Below, in pieces: positions 1 to 14,477 of a DNA stretch of 64,000 bases. Position 1 is the stretch's first letter, and the number at the start of each line of letters is the position of its first letter. Location of the stretch: the NCBI GenBank assembly GCA_904063045.1, contig CAJFCJ010000032.1, positions 124,001 through 188,000 of the forward strand, given 5' to 3'. The DNA comes from Dimorphilus gyrociliatus. Lineage: Eukaryota; Annelida; Polychaeta; Dinophilidae. The notes below the pieces were generated by a model, which saw only the letters and a list, made by a program, of their open reading frames with translations, did no database searches and was not told the origin of the DNA. A program made the position numbers and the translations under genes.

Positions 1-890
1 CAGCTCCCTATTAGCACGGCAGCATTACTCTACGATCCTTTTCATTATCTCTCTCCTTGAAAGACAATAACAAGAATTTGTTTAAAGATTTTGGAATTCT
101 TCGAAATATCACTGATTTTTATATTTAGTATTTTGTCCCTTTAATGAAATTCTCTAACTTTGGGGCTTTGACGATTCTTCCTGTAATTACAAGATAAAAG
201 AAGAATTCTAATTATCTAAGGAAAACGAGATGCAATTTACCCGTAACATAGTTGATAGAAGAAGGAAAAAAGGTGCTTTAATAGGCCGCTATGAAATGTT
301 TTTATTGATAATAGCGTATTAGATCCGGCTTTAACGCGATAATACAACTTCAAGTACAACTATAGTGGAAAAAGTTTTATAATTAACCGTTTGCTCTGCT
401 TCATCTTTATAATATAATATAGAAAGTATAAGAGAAATATTTCAATTTTATATAAAATAGTTTACGAGTGAATTGTATTACTTAAAGACAAAATTATTGA
501 CGTAGAAGACAGAAGTATAATATTAACTTGTAATAGCGAAAAGAGAGAACGATTTTCTGGAAGAGAATTTCTCCCTAATTAGTTTTACTAGCTAGTGGAA
601 ATTTGGCGCGTAGGTAGCCGGAAACGGGAAAAACTTTTAAGAAGCGCGAGAGGGTGACTGTTGAAGACGAATTAAAGAAAAGTACGCTCGAATGCTCATA
701 AAGTGACCACTACTCATCAACGTCCTTTCAATTCTAGAAAATTGTTTCTGAAAGACTCGAGCTTTATCGAATAGCCAAATTCTAATTTACGATTATCGCC
801 AGATGACGCTAGGTGATGTTTGCATTGAAATTAGAAAGATATGAAGTCCTGGAAGAGCAAAATAAAAGAAAACTAATAGTATATATAAAC

Positions 891-896
<6 letters not shown>

Positions 897-929
<33 letters not shown>
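897..929. repeat. (TA)n microsatellite
   Basis: An uninterrupted alternating TA run of about 33 bp. Short spurious ORFs across it encode only YIYIYI-type runs. Confidence 0.95.
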
Positions 930-931
<2 letters not shown>

Positions 932-2143
932 TTACATTCAGTATATTAGAAAGCATATGAAATACATATATATAGTATATACTGTTTATACCATTTCATT
1001 ACAATATGTACAAAGGTAGTGTAGCTTTGGATAATTTTCTTCAATATAACATATAAAAGAAAAAATCTGTAAAAAGTAAAGCACTCGGCTATAACTGGTT
1101 TATAGCCGACAATATTGACGCCATCGTAAGTCATTTGGCTTTTGCACGCTATACGCTATACTTTATTTTCTAATAAATTTAATCTTATTATAGATTTTTT
1201 TCCTTTATTTTTTTTTAATTTTTTTCTTTTTTTCTTTCTCTCTTTCTTTCATTGTTTTGTTTATATTGTTCCTTTTTATAGTTTACATAATCGACTATAT
1301 AACCGATCAGTCAGACAATTAATCGATTAAAAATTTCAAAATATATGACACTATGAGTAATAGTAAGTTAATAAGAACATTCTTCAGTCTTATTATTCTC
1401 TCCCTCTCTCTCTCTCTATAATACCCTTCGTCAAATTCTCCGAAACGAGCTGAGAAAGTGAATGGTAATGTTATTCGTTGCTCTTCGTCGATTTAATGGA
1501 TTTAGATGAAACTGGAAAGTCAATTTCAGTTATTGAAAGGGAATGTTTAGGGAAGGACTAAGAAATTTGTCTTTTTTCATAATACAAATGCTATCAGCTC
1601 GATTTTCGTCATTTTTCTCTGACACCTGGAAACCAGGGATAAATCCCAATTGGCTCTTTTTTTTTCGAGTTCCAATTTGCTTTCAGTAAACTGTCCAAAT
1701 TATACTAATAATTGGGCTAAGAGTTGAATAATTATCATGAAATTTTTATATCTCTATACTTTCAAGTGACATTTCTTTTATGTACTATTTTCCTATTATT
1801 ATTTTATAATAATAATATAAAAAACAATTCTTTATAGAATCCTCTCATTAACCAATTCTCTATTTCCGGTGCTCGTGTCCTTGTGTTTCGCTTCGTTAGC
1901 AGAATGAATGTTAATTATGATGGTAATTAATAAAATTCTCTTGCAGTAATAATTATTTCCACCTTGTTAAAATTGATTCGATGCTGCTCTAACCTATGTT
2001 GATAAATTATTAATTGATCAAGAGAATTTTTTTTCAATTGTCTTTCAGGACGTAGTCAAGATTAAATTGATGGTTTCCTCTTTTTATCGTTTTTTTTGGT
2101 CCAATTGTTGTAAATTTCTCAGTTTATTCCTTTTCGTTTATAG

Positions 2144-2188
2144 ACATATATACAGTATATATATATATATATATATACTGTATATAAA
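2144..2188. repeat. (TA)n flanked by inverted TACAGT / ACTGTA
   Basis: A TA run is bounded on the left by TATACAGTATA and on the right by TATACTGTATA, so the whole unit is a near-perfect inverted repeat able to fold into a hairpin. Two more copies of the bounding motif lie at about 2227 and 2266. Confidence 0.85.
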
Positions 2189-4150
2189 TTTATATTAGTA
2201 TGTACTTTATATGAATGTCTTTATATATACTGTATATATGTAGATACTTATATATTCTATATGTGTATATACAGTATACGATATAAATGAGCATGTGTCA
2301 GTCTGGCTATTTCTGACTGTCTGTCTTTCTTATTTACAGTCATCTATACTTATTATCTAACTTTAGCCTTCACATTCACTCACATTCTGCTTCTCTTCCT
2401 CTTCCTCCCCTCTCTCTCTCCCTCTTTCTCTCTTTCTCTCTCTCATTTCTTTCTTATCTCCCTTTGTTTCCAAAGAAAAGACAAAAAATCGAAATACATT
2501 GCGCATTATTTTGATTTATCGTAAATGATAAATAATTCAAGATTACACCCTATCCTTTTTACGAAAATTACTCCCTAATCCAAAGTCTTCTTTTCTTTAT
2601 CCTTTTTATCGTTCTTTCATTTTCAATCATCGTTAGTCTTTCTTCTAATAGATAAAAATATCGCGTAATTTCTAGGAAAGAGTATTTTTAAAAATTATAA
2701 CAGCCTCTACGGTTTTAACTGACAAATTAAATTAGAGCCTGAAGGCTAAGTAAAGTTATAGAAAGTTGGGAGGATCGGTCGGCAATGCCTGGTTATGAAT
2801 AGTCAGTAGTTTTTCACTCAGAAAATTTATACTATTTAAGGGTTTCGGAGGAAATGGGTCCAACTTAGGCCTTTTTATTTCCTTCTTTCATAAAAAATCA
2901 ATAGCCTTGGGATAGAAATAAGAGGAATATGAAAGGGCGAAACACGAACCTTATACACCCACAATAATAACATACGGATAAGATTATTCCAATTTTTTAT
3001 TCCGTTACCTTGTATAAACATCTACAAATAAATTTACGTTACACAGTTCATCTTATCCTGTACAATTAGAGAGCAAATTTTCCAATCCCCGTATGAGTAA
3101 CTCTCTCATTTATCCTTTTCAAAATGAAATTCAATTGAATAGCGATTATTCAATAAAATTTCAAAAGCTACATGGTAATAAAGTTTTATGGCATTTAAAG
3201 TCATATGTTGGCTGGTCAAATAAAAGCTTTACATCCACTAAAACTTTATTACATTATTATAGTAAATTACAAATAATAACAAACAAATACTGACAATTGT
3301 TTATAGTTTCTATATCAATTTTATTCTTTTTTCTTTAACTCTCTCTCCCCTCTCTCTTTCTCTTCATACTTCTAGGTTTTTCATCATATTTTTATATAAA
3401 ATGGAAATAATTATAATAATCTATAAGTTTTGCATAAAAAGAGGAAAAGTAGCGGTGTGATGTAAATTAACTTATCCCATTATATTTCCATCTATTACAA
3501 GACCATAAATGGGTAATGGAAGTTTTAGAATTTAATTTTCGACATCGACTCTAGATGGCAGTCTTTTTCTCTTATACGTTACCCTTCCCCAACCGCCCTT
3601 GCCCCCGCAACCCCCCCTACACTCTGTAAAAAGAACCTTTTCATAAAGAGATAGAAATTTTCATTCACCCATCGCAGAAAGAATAAAAAAAGAAAATAAG
3701 AAAGAAAAGGACGGGAAGTTTTAACTTTTTATGTCTTTCAGAAGGCTCTTAAAAAAAGATTATTAAAGAAAATATTTTATTAAAGAATACGAACATTTAA
3801 ACGATTTTTATTCTTGCCTTTTTCACTCTCTCTCTCTCTCTCTATCCCTTTTTCATTAATCGTTTACAATAACTGAGCACAACTCGACTATTTGGACAAA
3901 AGAGCAAGTGATGTACGGTCTGGCAGAGCAATTAACTGATTAGGGAAAGAACCCTAATTAGAAACGGCTATCCGTCTTTCACGTCTCATACAATTGTCAC
4001 GAATGGAAAAAGAGAATGATGAAGGCGATTCTAATGGGTTCATTCACTTATTATTACCACTCCGCTTAGCGAATCATTATAATCATTAGAGAACGAAAGC
4101 ATTTGTCCTCCTTATTCACTCTCAGTAAATGAGTAGTAGAGTAAATACAC

Positions 4151-4153
<3 letters not shown>

Positions 4154-4188
<35 letters not shown>
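4154..4188. repeat. (TA)n microsatellite
   Basis: Uninterrupted TA run, followed about 160 bp downstream by an inverted pair of TATACAGTATA and TATACTGTATA (about 4346-4378). Confidence 0.95.
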
Positions 4189-4192
<4 letters not shown>

Positions 4193-6369
4193 AAAACCTT
4201 TTAATATGAGGCGCAAGCACCAGGTGTAGTCATTATAAATGTCGAATTGCAAATAGACTGATGCCACTAATTATGCCGACAAAGGAAACAAAAATGTATG
4301 GAAAAATGTTTGTTAATTCGTCAAAAGACGCTAATAAATGAATTTATACAGTATATACTGGTATATACTGTATATAGGTTTGATAATAAAGCATATTCAC
4401 TGTAAAGTTCAAGTTTTATAGTTTATTTATCTATATTAGAAAATATTGACCATTTTTTTAAATAGAGAAATCATATTGTTGCGTTATGTTTGTAACATTG
4501 ACAGTAAAAAGGCGACCAATAGCTTTTAGCTCAATTTACTTAATGGTAAGGTTAAGTAACCTAAGCGCGGCGTTTTTTGTTCTCTCTCGTTGCTACCTTA
4601 TACACCGATACACGAACATATACTTATGTATATATAATGTGTATTTATACGTTGCATCTAACTATCCCCCACTCTCTTTCAATGTCGGTCAATCGATCTT
4701 TCGCCATCTTTTTTAAGTAGATTGAAGCGTATGGCTACAAACGATTTTATACATAGAAATAACCAATTATCCCACGGTCAAAAAATATAAATTAAGGACG
4801 GCAAGCTACGCCCTCTACTATCATTGATGAGCCCTTTGGCATCGCCTTTTGACATGTATTAACAATACCTTCTCATTTATACACACAGGGTCATATACTG
4901 TATCGAAATAGCGTTGAAATTAAAAGTTGACATTAAAGTTTCACATCTGCCTTGATGACTTTTTGTTAATATTATTTACAGCCAAGTAAAGAAGTGAACA
5001 AAATGACGTAAAGATAATTAACTAATAATATTAATTACTATAATTGTTAAAGCGATTAAGATCAAATTGATAATTATCTCGGCTTGTCTGTAATTGGGAT
5101 ATTTTTTTTCAGTTGTAATAAATGCCATATAAAATAATTGATGCATATCTCATAGTTGCGCATATAGTAGCCGATCATGGTATTCACGTCAACGTTTAAT
5201 TTAATACACACTTGAAAAGTTCTTTTGAAAATAAGCAACGTTTTTATTTGGTATGACAGCTTAAAAAGGTTTATACGAGTGCTATCTTGAAGAAAGATTT
5301 ATGTTTTAGCTTGTTTTTATTTGATTTTTTTCTCTCTTTAAAGATCCATACATCTATATATAACTAGAAATGTCTTCTTTCTTCCCTATACCCCAATGTA
5401 CTTTTGTTTCCGGTTTTCGCTCTATACCACCAACACTAAGGGTAATTGGTTTTTTCGCATATAGAACTAGGTGGAAAATAATGATTTCTTTTATAAAACT
5501 TTTGATTGATTATTCTACTAGAGAGCTAAACGAAGTGAAGGGAAAAAAGGAGCTGTTATGTGTTGCATTAGACTCTTCCATTGCTCCATTAAGAAGGGTC
5601 AAATGTTTAGAATGATTTGAACCATCAATCTAAGAATGAAAATGTTTAATTTTCTTTCCTTCTTCTTTACCTATTTCCTCTTTATTCTTTACAGCATCCA
5701 TTCGAAGAACAAACGTCAGTTAGACGTACGCATGCAATTTGTTTGGTAAATTTTGCATGCATACTTAATCCGTCTGTCTAATAAACAACGACAAACGTGC
5801 AACAGATCACACGCCCTAACCCAATTAAGATTATCAGCAGAAAAACAGTATCCAATTTCTAAACATTTCACCTATTAAAATGTTCGATGAATCTGATTAA
5901 TAATTATTCCACTATCTTATATTATACTTGTCTAGCATTATCCTAATAAAGTGCCCGGAAAATGAATATCATATAGACGACAGGAAAAAGTTGTTTCGGG
6001 ATGTTTTTATATAGAAAAGTGCGTGAGCGAACATGAGAGATGGAGAGGGGAGAATAACTCAATTCTATCAAGAAAACCAATTACGAATTACATCCCTCAA
6101 CAACTGGTTTATCATTTAAGAAAGAAAACCTTGATAAACTCCGTTTGTTCGATATAAATGATGGTAGGAGTTAAACTGGTTTAAAGTCTGGAATTCGGCG
6201 TTCCGGTCGACTATGTAATTATTATCTTGAAAAAAAAGAGTTTAAAAAACTCATTATCTCTTATCGAACAACACGACCCCGTTAAAGATAATAAAACGCT
6301 TTGACAAGCGACGCGAAAACTGTCCGCCTTATCCGCTCTTATCTCGCTCACCGTGATTTACTCTACATT

Positions 6370-6383
6370 CGGTCACGTGACCG
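6370..6383. promoter_or_regulatory. 14-bp palindromic E-box CGGTCACGTGACCG
   Basis: A perfect 14-bp dyad whose centre, GTCACGTGAC, is the consensus bound by bHLH-zip factors of the USF and MITF/TFE families. It lies about 0.7 kb beyond the 3' end of engrailed with no other gene nearby. Occupancy is inferred only from the motif. Confidence 0.4.
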
Positions 6384-7087
6384 ACCCGCATGGCGGTAAG
6401 GATCAAAGGGTCGTTTTTCTAACTTTTTCGCCGTTTTGTTCGCTTTTCAATTTTGTGGCGGGCGCGAGTTAAATTGAATTAAACGACTAGGGTGCTTTGT
6501 AATTATTTTTTCTTCAAAGGGGCGGCACCTTTGACTTTGATCTTGAGACTTTTTTCCTGGCCTGTTTTTAGTTTTTAAGCATGATGTTTTTGAAAGAAAG
6601 TGTTCTATATAATTATGCCGTAAGAGGATGTTTATCTGTTCTTATTTAAATAGAAACCTTAAGGCTTTAAAAGCCATAAGTATAGCCTCTAAAAAGACCA
6701 TTTTAAAACATTATTTAAATGTAGCACCAATAAGTCGCATTAAAAGGTACCTTATTCTTTTCGTCTATCATCTCCTCACCTACATTCTATCAACCCATTT
6801 CCCAATGAATTATTCATTTTTTCTCTTTTTTAACGCTTAAAAAACTCTTATTGTTGAAATCTCAAAGTGAATTTTCTTAGATAAAACATTTTTATTATAT
6901 TCTTTATTTATTCATCAAAGATATACGTAAGTACTGTACATGTATATGCGTATATTAATTTATATAAAGAAGAAGAATATTCGCTCATAACAACTGTCTT
7001 GTCTCTTTTCTTTTACATTTAATCGTAAAGATAAGCACATAATCTACGTTTCTTTCTCTGGGAAGTAGAAGCTATATTTCAGAGTAA

Positions 7088-9249
7088 TTAATTTTCGGCA
7101 CCGCCATTTTCCTTTGCAGGTATTGTTTGATGATTATACAGTCCTTGAGCCATCAGGTGGAGTGCTAACGGATTCCTAGATCCTGTTGACTTTTTCAATT
7201 TGGCTCTTTTATTCTGCAAAACAAAAAAATGAACGTAATTAACATTAAATACTTTTAATATTTCTATTATTTTTATCATTATGACTATAGTTTAACAATA
7301 GAAAAAACTGCAATTTACCTGGAACCAGATTTTAATTTGTGCTTCATTTAATCCCAACTGCTGAGCTAAATTAGCCCTTCGTTGTTCCGTTAAATATCTT
7401 GATTGTTCAAATTCTTCCTTTAATCTTTGCAATTGTTCACTTGTAAAAGCAGTTCTCGGTCGCTTCTCGACTGAAGTAACGGCAGCAGTCGGTACTTCAA
7501 CGGGTTCCTTCTCTTTTTTCTTTTTTGAACGTCTGCATCGGGGCCCTAAAAATAAAATAATTACGGTTCAATTATCATTTATTCATTGAAAGATATACTG
7601 CGCATGCGTGACATATATATAGCAGCACCTTTTTACGAAGTATTCACTATAAAGTCGTGTGTCTGTCATCAGCATTATGTACAAGTGCTTGTGACGTAGC
7701 TTTGAAAAATGACTATTTAATAAGTTTTCACTGGGTAACGTCGACATGTTAATATATAAACTATGCTCTTACGACACTCAGCTCACAACCTATACTTTCT
7801 TATTTTAAAATGAACGCTTGACATTATTTTCTTGAATATTTTTCATATTTCTTCCATATTTTAATAAACATGGAATTTTTTTCGTTACCAACCTATATTT
7901 TAATTGCTTTTAAAAGAGAATCGGAAATCCTCTCAACTCCCCTCCCTTATTCGTTAACCTAGATATCTATTCCGTTAAGAGCAGAGAGTCAGCGAAGGAG
8001 AAATTCGCACCCCTTCTTCACTTTTGTACATTGAATAGGAGAAAGATGAGAATAACAATAAAGTTATTATTTCATGGTAGTGTACATAACCGCTCTCATG
8101 TTAAGTTAGAAAGCAATTAAACCGGGTCAGAAAATTCTGACTAAATTCGACGAACCGGCCGAGAATTATTTTATAATTCAATTGCAAACTTGACCCAAAT
8201 AACAACGAAATGAAAGGGTTCTTTGAAGAAACAGCCATGAATTATATATCACCTAAGAATGTGTAGCAATTAGTTTAAGGCTTTTGAAGTCATTGTACAA
8301 ACTATGACAAACACGCATTTCTTCGTAATGCAATACACGTTACCCCATCTAAAAATACGTAAATATTTCACCCGTGTTAAAACACGAATTCGATAATAAA
8401 TTTATATCAATTATCTAAATGGGAAAAATTTCTTCCGTTCATAAATTACGTAAGATTGTTTTAAATAAAACGAAAATTAGTTTCAACGTTTGTAAGGTAA
8501 GGTATAATAATTAGGACAACCGTTACCGTTGATTTAAATGAATGTATAGCCCATATGAATATTCTGATTCGTTGACCCATTTTTCCATTACTTATAATTT
8601 TATCATAATGTTCTAATTAGAAAGGTGTTTAAGGCCTAAATAATGATAAATAGTTTAGAGAGAAGTTTTAATTGATATTTATACAAGAAAGTGAAAAAAA
8701 TAAACATTCTTAACCGCAAAATATTCATTGCTTAATTTATTATCACATTGCTTTCTTTCTTGCTTTATCTTTCTTTCTCTCTCTCTCTCTCTTTCTCTTT
8801 GGTTGCCTTTTCTCTTATTTTATTGTTAATTAGGTTATACTTAATAATAAATTTTTAAATAATGCATTAATGTAGCTAAATAGCTCATTTTTAATTTTTA
8901 CTATTGAATAATGTATGAAGGTATATCGTAGAGAAATAATATTCATTTCATGAATATATATACCTGATGATGGTCTATCCGAATACCTTGTACAATATAC
9001 CCAAGCAGGCCAGATCATATTTTCAGCGGGTTTCTGATTTTCTGTCTTTCTTCCCGAAGTTGTACTAGACGCTGATGATGTAGATTCGGTGTCTGACTTT
9101 TCCTCGATTCGACCAAAATTGGATGATAGAATATCTTCAATAAAAAATCTTGTAAAAGTATTTGTTTTTGGACCATCGTCATCTTCAACGTTAATAATTT
9201 CATTATCGCTTTCATAATCCGTTTTTAGAGCCATAGCTACACGGTGCAT
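7088..9249 (-). CDS. en: Engrailed homeobox transcription factor
   Basis: Three exons (9249-8964, 7545-7319, 7213-7088) join to 639 nt, 212 aa. All engrailed homology regions are visible: EH1, a Groucho-binding motif ([13 protein letters not shown], residues about 31-43); EH2, an Exd/Pbx-binding motif with [17 protein letters not shown] (80-96); a basic EH3 linker; the EH4 homeodomain (about 122-181, with IKIWFQNKRAK); and EH5 KKSTG...[15 protein letters not shown] after it. The second intron splits the homeodomain between Q50 and N51. In bilaterians engrailed is a nuclear repressor acting in segmentation and neuron identity. The protein is short because the N-terminal region is compact. A second in-frame ATG lies five codons downstream of the chosen start, so the true start could be 9234. 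Donors and acceptors are canonical GT-AG. Confidence 0.97.
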
Positions 9250-12200
9250 ACAAAGCGACTTGTTGAAAAATGCTTCAACTGGCGTTAATTGTTAAGAAGA
9301 CGAAACGTCAGCCCGGCCAATCAGCTTTCGGTAGGCGGAGTTTAACAACATGATTGGCATAATTATCGGGTTTTAAAAGAGATTGACGGTAGACGATATT
9401 GTTTCAGAATAACTTTGATCCGATACGAATTAATATTAGTTTACAGATAAAAAACGTGTTATCTTACGGCCATTGGTCATTATTTACTAACTTTTATGCA
9501 GTTGCTACTTATTTCTAATTATTCCCCTTTATATATGGTTTCTTCGTGTCTTTCAGCTCTTGTTCTCCCCCCTCCGCCCTTCCCCCTCTCTCTCTCCCTC
9601 TGAACACACACGCACATATATAAATATATCATCTTCGACCTCCGTGTCTTCCTCTTTCCCTATTCCATTTTTATTTTTATTAGGGTTAAGAAAGACATAA
9701 ATTAAAAAATATTCCTTGCTCTGAAAAGCAATGAAAGGGGTATTTTTTTATTAAGAAATGAATGCGAAGAAATATTGTTCGTGCTCTCTATTCACTTTCA
9801 CGCATTAGAGCGGTGTATGTTTAGGTTAGTTGACTACAGTTTTCTTTATTGTCAAATGCGTAACACAATGCATAATAAACATCATTTATAATTTAAAAGT
9901 TAAAAAAGAAGAGGGGGTTATTTAAAAGTTATAAGACGATTTTTCTTATAAAAAATGGTCGCCTAACAAGCGATGGGCGGGTAGAAAGTGTCACATCATA
10001 AGGAGTTGATGATACCGACGAGTTTTTCAACTTATGCAAATCGAAACACGCCTATCATAGACCACACAAACCCTGCGTAAAATTTCCACCATCATACCGT
10101 CTTTGATGTCGCGAGCATAATTAAAAGTCGAAATCGGTATAATTTGTATGAAAAGCCGGAGGGCGTGGAATCATAAAAATCGAATTTCGTATATTTTATT
10201 GAAAATTTTACTATTGGGAATTTGCACGTGCAAAAATCGAAAGGTACTTGGAAGATTCATAACGCGGATCATGAATAGAGAAGCTTCTATTTAGGAATAG
10301 TCCATTATTCATTTTGACTGCTTACGTAATGCCATAGAATAGAATACTTGTGTGATTTTAGACCCTTTAAAATTGGCCTAAAAGAGAGGTTGTAGTGTTA
10401 AGGCATATGTCTTTTTTACCAATTTAGCTTTAGGCCAAATTAGACCAATGCAAATGTAAACTGTAAACGTGTATATACAATAGAAGAAGAGTTTGAAGGA
10501 GATGGAAGCGTACTGTTGATGTTTATGCAATCTATAAATACATGATGTAATTTATACCTAAAAGAAACAACAGTGTTATTTCTACTTGAAGGAATTCTAT
10601 TCAATAGAAGTCGAGTTAAAATTACGTTTCTTTAATGATAATAAAGTGTATTATAATAATTGTTGACTGTTTTCTAATGCTCTTTTTTTTATACTTATAC
10701 CCTATTCACTCGTATAATTCACCGGATATTGATACTATTATGGTTTTTCTTTTTAGATATAAACGTATAGAGTATACAGTATATATATCTATATATATAC
10801 ATATATTTATAAATAGCTCTTACTTTTTCACTTTAAACTTTTTTCTAAAGATTGTGTCAGCTTTGTTGCGATTGTATAAGTCTAATTATTAAGTATTGGT
10901 GCGAATGACAGAAATTCGCTAGGCCTTTTTGCTTTTTGACTGCTAAATTATGGAATTTGAAAAATTATGAAACAGCTATTACTTTCGTGATAAAGAGACG
11001 TCGAAGAGTCTTAATAACTTGTAAGAGAGTTTTTATAAAAAGCTATATATATCATAATCTCTGTAAGTATGTCTTTTACGTGAGATAAAAACATATAGAA
11101 GGATAAGAGTGTATATAAAAAGGATAAGATAGAATTTATTCATCAAACGTTATACATAATTCACAAATTATAGATAAAACTTTTTAAGCATTTTCATCAT
11201 TTGCTTTTTTGTTCCTCGCTCTCTGCTTGTTCTTGTTCTTGTTCTTGTTCGTCTTGTACTTCTTATTCTTCTTCTCCAACATACAAATTGTAATAAATAG
11301 CGTGCAATTTTTGTTCAGTATATTTTATAGATTTGTTAGTTTTTCTATCCGAACTCTGTGAGTTTAAAGGGCAAACACATACCGACAATCAGAATGTATA
11401 CAAAACTGGAGCAAGGGAAAAGAAGAAAGAGAGAGAGAGAGAGAAAGAAAGAACGAGAGAAAGAGAGAGGTATTAAGTGAGCCTAATTACGCACTAGTGA
11501 AAGAAGATGAGATGTATTTGTTATTAATACTAGAGAATGAGAAAAGGTTCATAGAATTTAGTATGTCTCAACTGCCACCAGCGATTTTTCAATTTGCACT
11601 TGCGGAAAATAGATGACGCTTAATACCGTGTTTGCAAGTCGTATTAACGGACGGTGCTATAGTTTGTCTTATCTCGCTAATGCAGTAGCAGTTTTCCTGA
11701 TGAGATTGTTTACGGTTGGTCGCTCTTCTACACAACAAAAAGACCACAGATACGTACTAAGACTATTAAATAGTTAGAAAGCGTTAATTGAATAGTACAA
11801 AATGTTGGATAGCTTAGACTGGCGCCCAGTTTATCTTGCATGAATAAAATCTAATTAAACAGACGACCATTTTGCGTGCCGTATTAAAATTGCCTGATAG
11901 TAAAAGTACGCAATTTAGTTGAATCGAAACGACCTGACGATTCAATATATAATGAATTGGGTTGCAATTAATGAGGCCGAAACTATTTTTTATTATTAAC
12001 TCTTTGACACGCATTCAGTCTAGAATTCTTTAAGATGATACTTGAAAAATCAACGAGTTTTTCTTTTTTACTTTATTACTATATGACTCTTTCTACACCA
12101 CAAAGCTCATTGTCGTTCTCTTATCGGTCCCATGAGCGTTAAAGCCAACGTCAATCAGCTTATTTTCCTGTCCGTCCCACAATAACACTTTATCTCTAAT

Positions 12201-14477
12201 TAGTACTCATTAGGGAGATGCTGAAATCTTTTATTATTATCCTCCCTCTCTATATTATCCTTTTTGTCAATCTATCCGTCTATCGTCTTTCCTTCTCCTA
12301 TCCCCCATTGTTCTGCCTATTATGTCGCTAACGTGTAGATTCCAACTTTGTTGTTTTTTTTCTTCTTTTAAAAATTTCTTTTGAAGAGAATGAAGAGAAT
12401 TAAAAACTTAGGGAAAAAAAGTATACATGTAAGATAGTTCCGACCACCAAGGAAGACACGCGCTCCTCGTGAATTTCAAAGAGCATTTGTGCTGGGCCGT
12501 CAAAATTCCGGTGATTGATAGTAGCAAGACTATTTGCCATTCACAATGTGAGCTTTATCGGTTGAAAGTTTTCGCATCTGTCCTCATTTTCGGCTTTTTG
12601 TTTACTCTCCTACTGCTAAATTAGTTTTTACTAGCAACCCGTTTAACCCAATTCAATTAAGAGAATTCATTCCATAGTTAGAGTGCGAAAAGAGATTGAC
12701 AATTAATTATTTATTCTATAATTGTTATTATCACTTTAATGACATATATACGTTTTATCATTTGGCGATAATAGAAAAATATACTATATTAAATAATCAA
12801 TTAATTGGTTAAAATGGTAAAAGCTTAGCTGATATTATCAGTTATTAAACTTGCTCTTTTTCTCTTCTAGCTTATCCTAAAGGCGAATATTCATTTCTCT
12901 TTATTAACAAGTGGAAATATTTAATCTTTCTAATCTTAGAGAAAGGAATTAGGAAAGAAAATTTTGTAGCCTAAAAGAAAAAAATTTACATTATAAAGCT
13001 ATAAAAGTTAAGAAGGAGAGGGAAATGTTTTGGTAGTTTTACGACCAATTTACAAGTTTCTACAGTCGAAAGAGTCTTAAACAATTTCATTAGAGCTAAT
13101 TACAACGTTATGATGGCTGCCACGTGTAAATTCAATCTGATTTAAGAAAATCGTAACGAATAGACAGCTCGTTTATCATAATTGCGTAAGTTCGAAAGCG
13201 CATCAACTCTCCCTTTTCGACCGTTATGCAAATCGACTGTAATATAAAATAATTGTAGACCAATAAAATACTTCTCTTAGTTTATTAGGGGCAATAAATG
13301 GTTATAACCCAGGGCTAGGGGAAAATATTGAGAAAATTGAAAATGGACAATAACTCTCTTGTGTTTGAAATGAGTCGAAAGAAATATGCAAATTAGTCTT
13401 TCAAAAACGTTTATCTTTTCAAATTTGATAGATTGTTCCTTAAATAAACCGAAGCAACTTTGTCATCCCTAAAATACCTTATGAATTATGAATGATTAAG
13501 GAATGAACAGATTCTTTTTTCTCTTTATTTTTTATTGAACGGCTATATATATTTATAAAAATACAACTATAAACTGTTTATATATAAACAATGAATTCGT
13601 TTTATTACTTTTGCAACATTCGTATTCAAGTAAAAAAATTCAATTCAGTTGAAAAAAAAACAATCTTTCTTTCGATTTTTTAATTAAGATAAATAAAAAA
13701 AATCAGCTACTTTTCAGTGTTTTTAAGAAAAATTTACGATAAAAATTAGACGATGACAGGCAAAATGATTAAGTGCTTGCAGCTGCCCGCTGCAATTTAT
13801 CTTTATTTTTGGAAAACTTGCGCTTTTCGTCGCCCCCTTTAAACGCTAACTTGATTAAGCGCTAAGCGATTGTTGACCTTTGACGCTCAACACCCTTTTC
13901 TCTAGATGATTTTCTTACTGATGAGAACTAATTTTCTTGTATGAAATTCCAGGAGAATTTTTCAATTAAACTATACTTTTACTAACTTTTGGAGTATATC
14001 TTCCTTTTCTTATAAATTACTAACAGATTGGAAAGAAGAATTGTTGTACAACGACATACTTTTCGCCATCTATCGGATAGCAGAGGAAATAGAAATTTCA
14101 TCTACTTTCCGTCTCCACGTCTTCTGTTACGAAACTAGTGCTTGTACCTTTCCAGATAATCAACATACAAGGTTGACAATGCAAACAGAATATGGTAGAA
14201 AGAGAGGAAAACACACCTAAAAATAGCTGCATACGTCATTCAATAGAAAGTTATTGGAGACCTGATTAGTAATTGATAATTAAATTCTAAGTTAACGCTA
14301 CATCAAAATATTTCCTTATATAGACTTTTCATTGGGAAAACTTAAAAAAAAAAACACACACACACTCACACATCTCATATGACTGCACTTAGTTTATTAG
14401 AACTCCAACAGGTAGAGCTTTAATCAAAAATTTTTTTCTCATTTCATAACTTCATTATTTTGATATAGCATGCATTG
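9250..14477. other. Intergenic DNA between engrailed and BAMBI-like gene
   Basis: About 5.2 kb without a recognisable gene. It contains CT-rich tracts, a (TTGTTC)n run near 11.23 kb, a DR1-like nuclear-receptor half-site pair TGACCTTTGACG near 13.87 kb and a CTCF-like motif on the minus strand near 14.06 kb. The short Met-ORFs look random. Confidence 0.55.
11226..11250. repeat. (TTGTTC)n short tandem repeat
   Basis: About four head-to-tail copies of a TTGTTC hexamer. Confidence 0.8.

Larger units (their letters stand above)
1..7087. other. Gene-free stretch 3' of engrailed
   Basis: No ORF here has recognisable domains, splice-consistent exons or codon structure; the short Met-started frames are what A+T-rich DNA gives by chance. 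The stretch holds (TA)n and (CT)n microsatellites, several TATACAGTATA/TATACTGTATA units near 2.15-2.28 kb and 4.35 kb, and a 14-bp palindromic E-box near 6.37 kb. Regulatory DNA for the neighbouring engrailed gene is a reasonable guess but is not shown by the sequence. Confidence 0.6.
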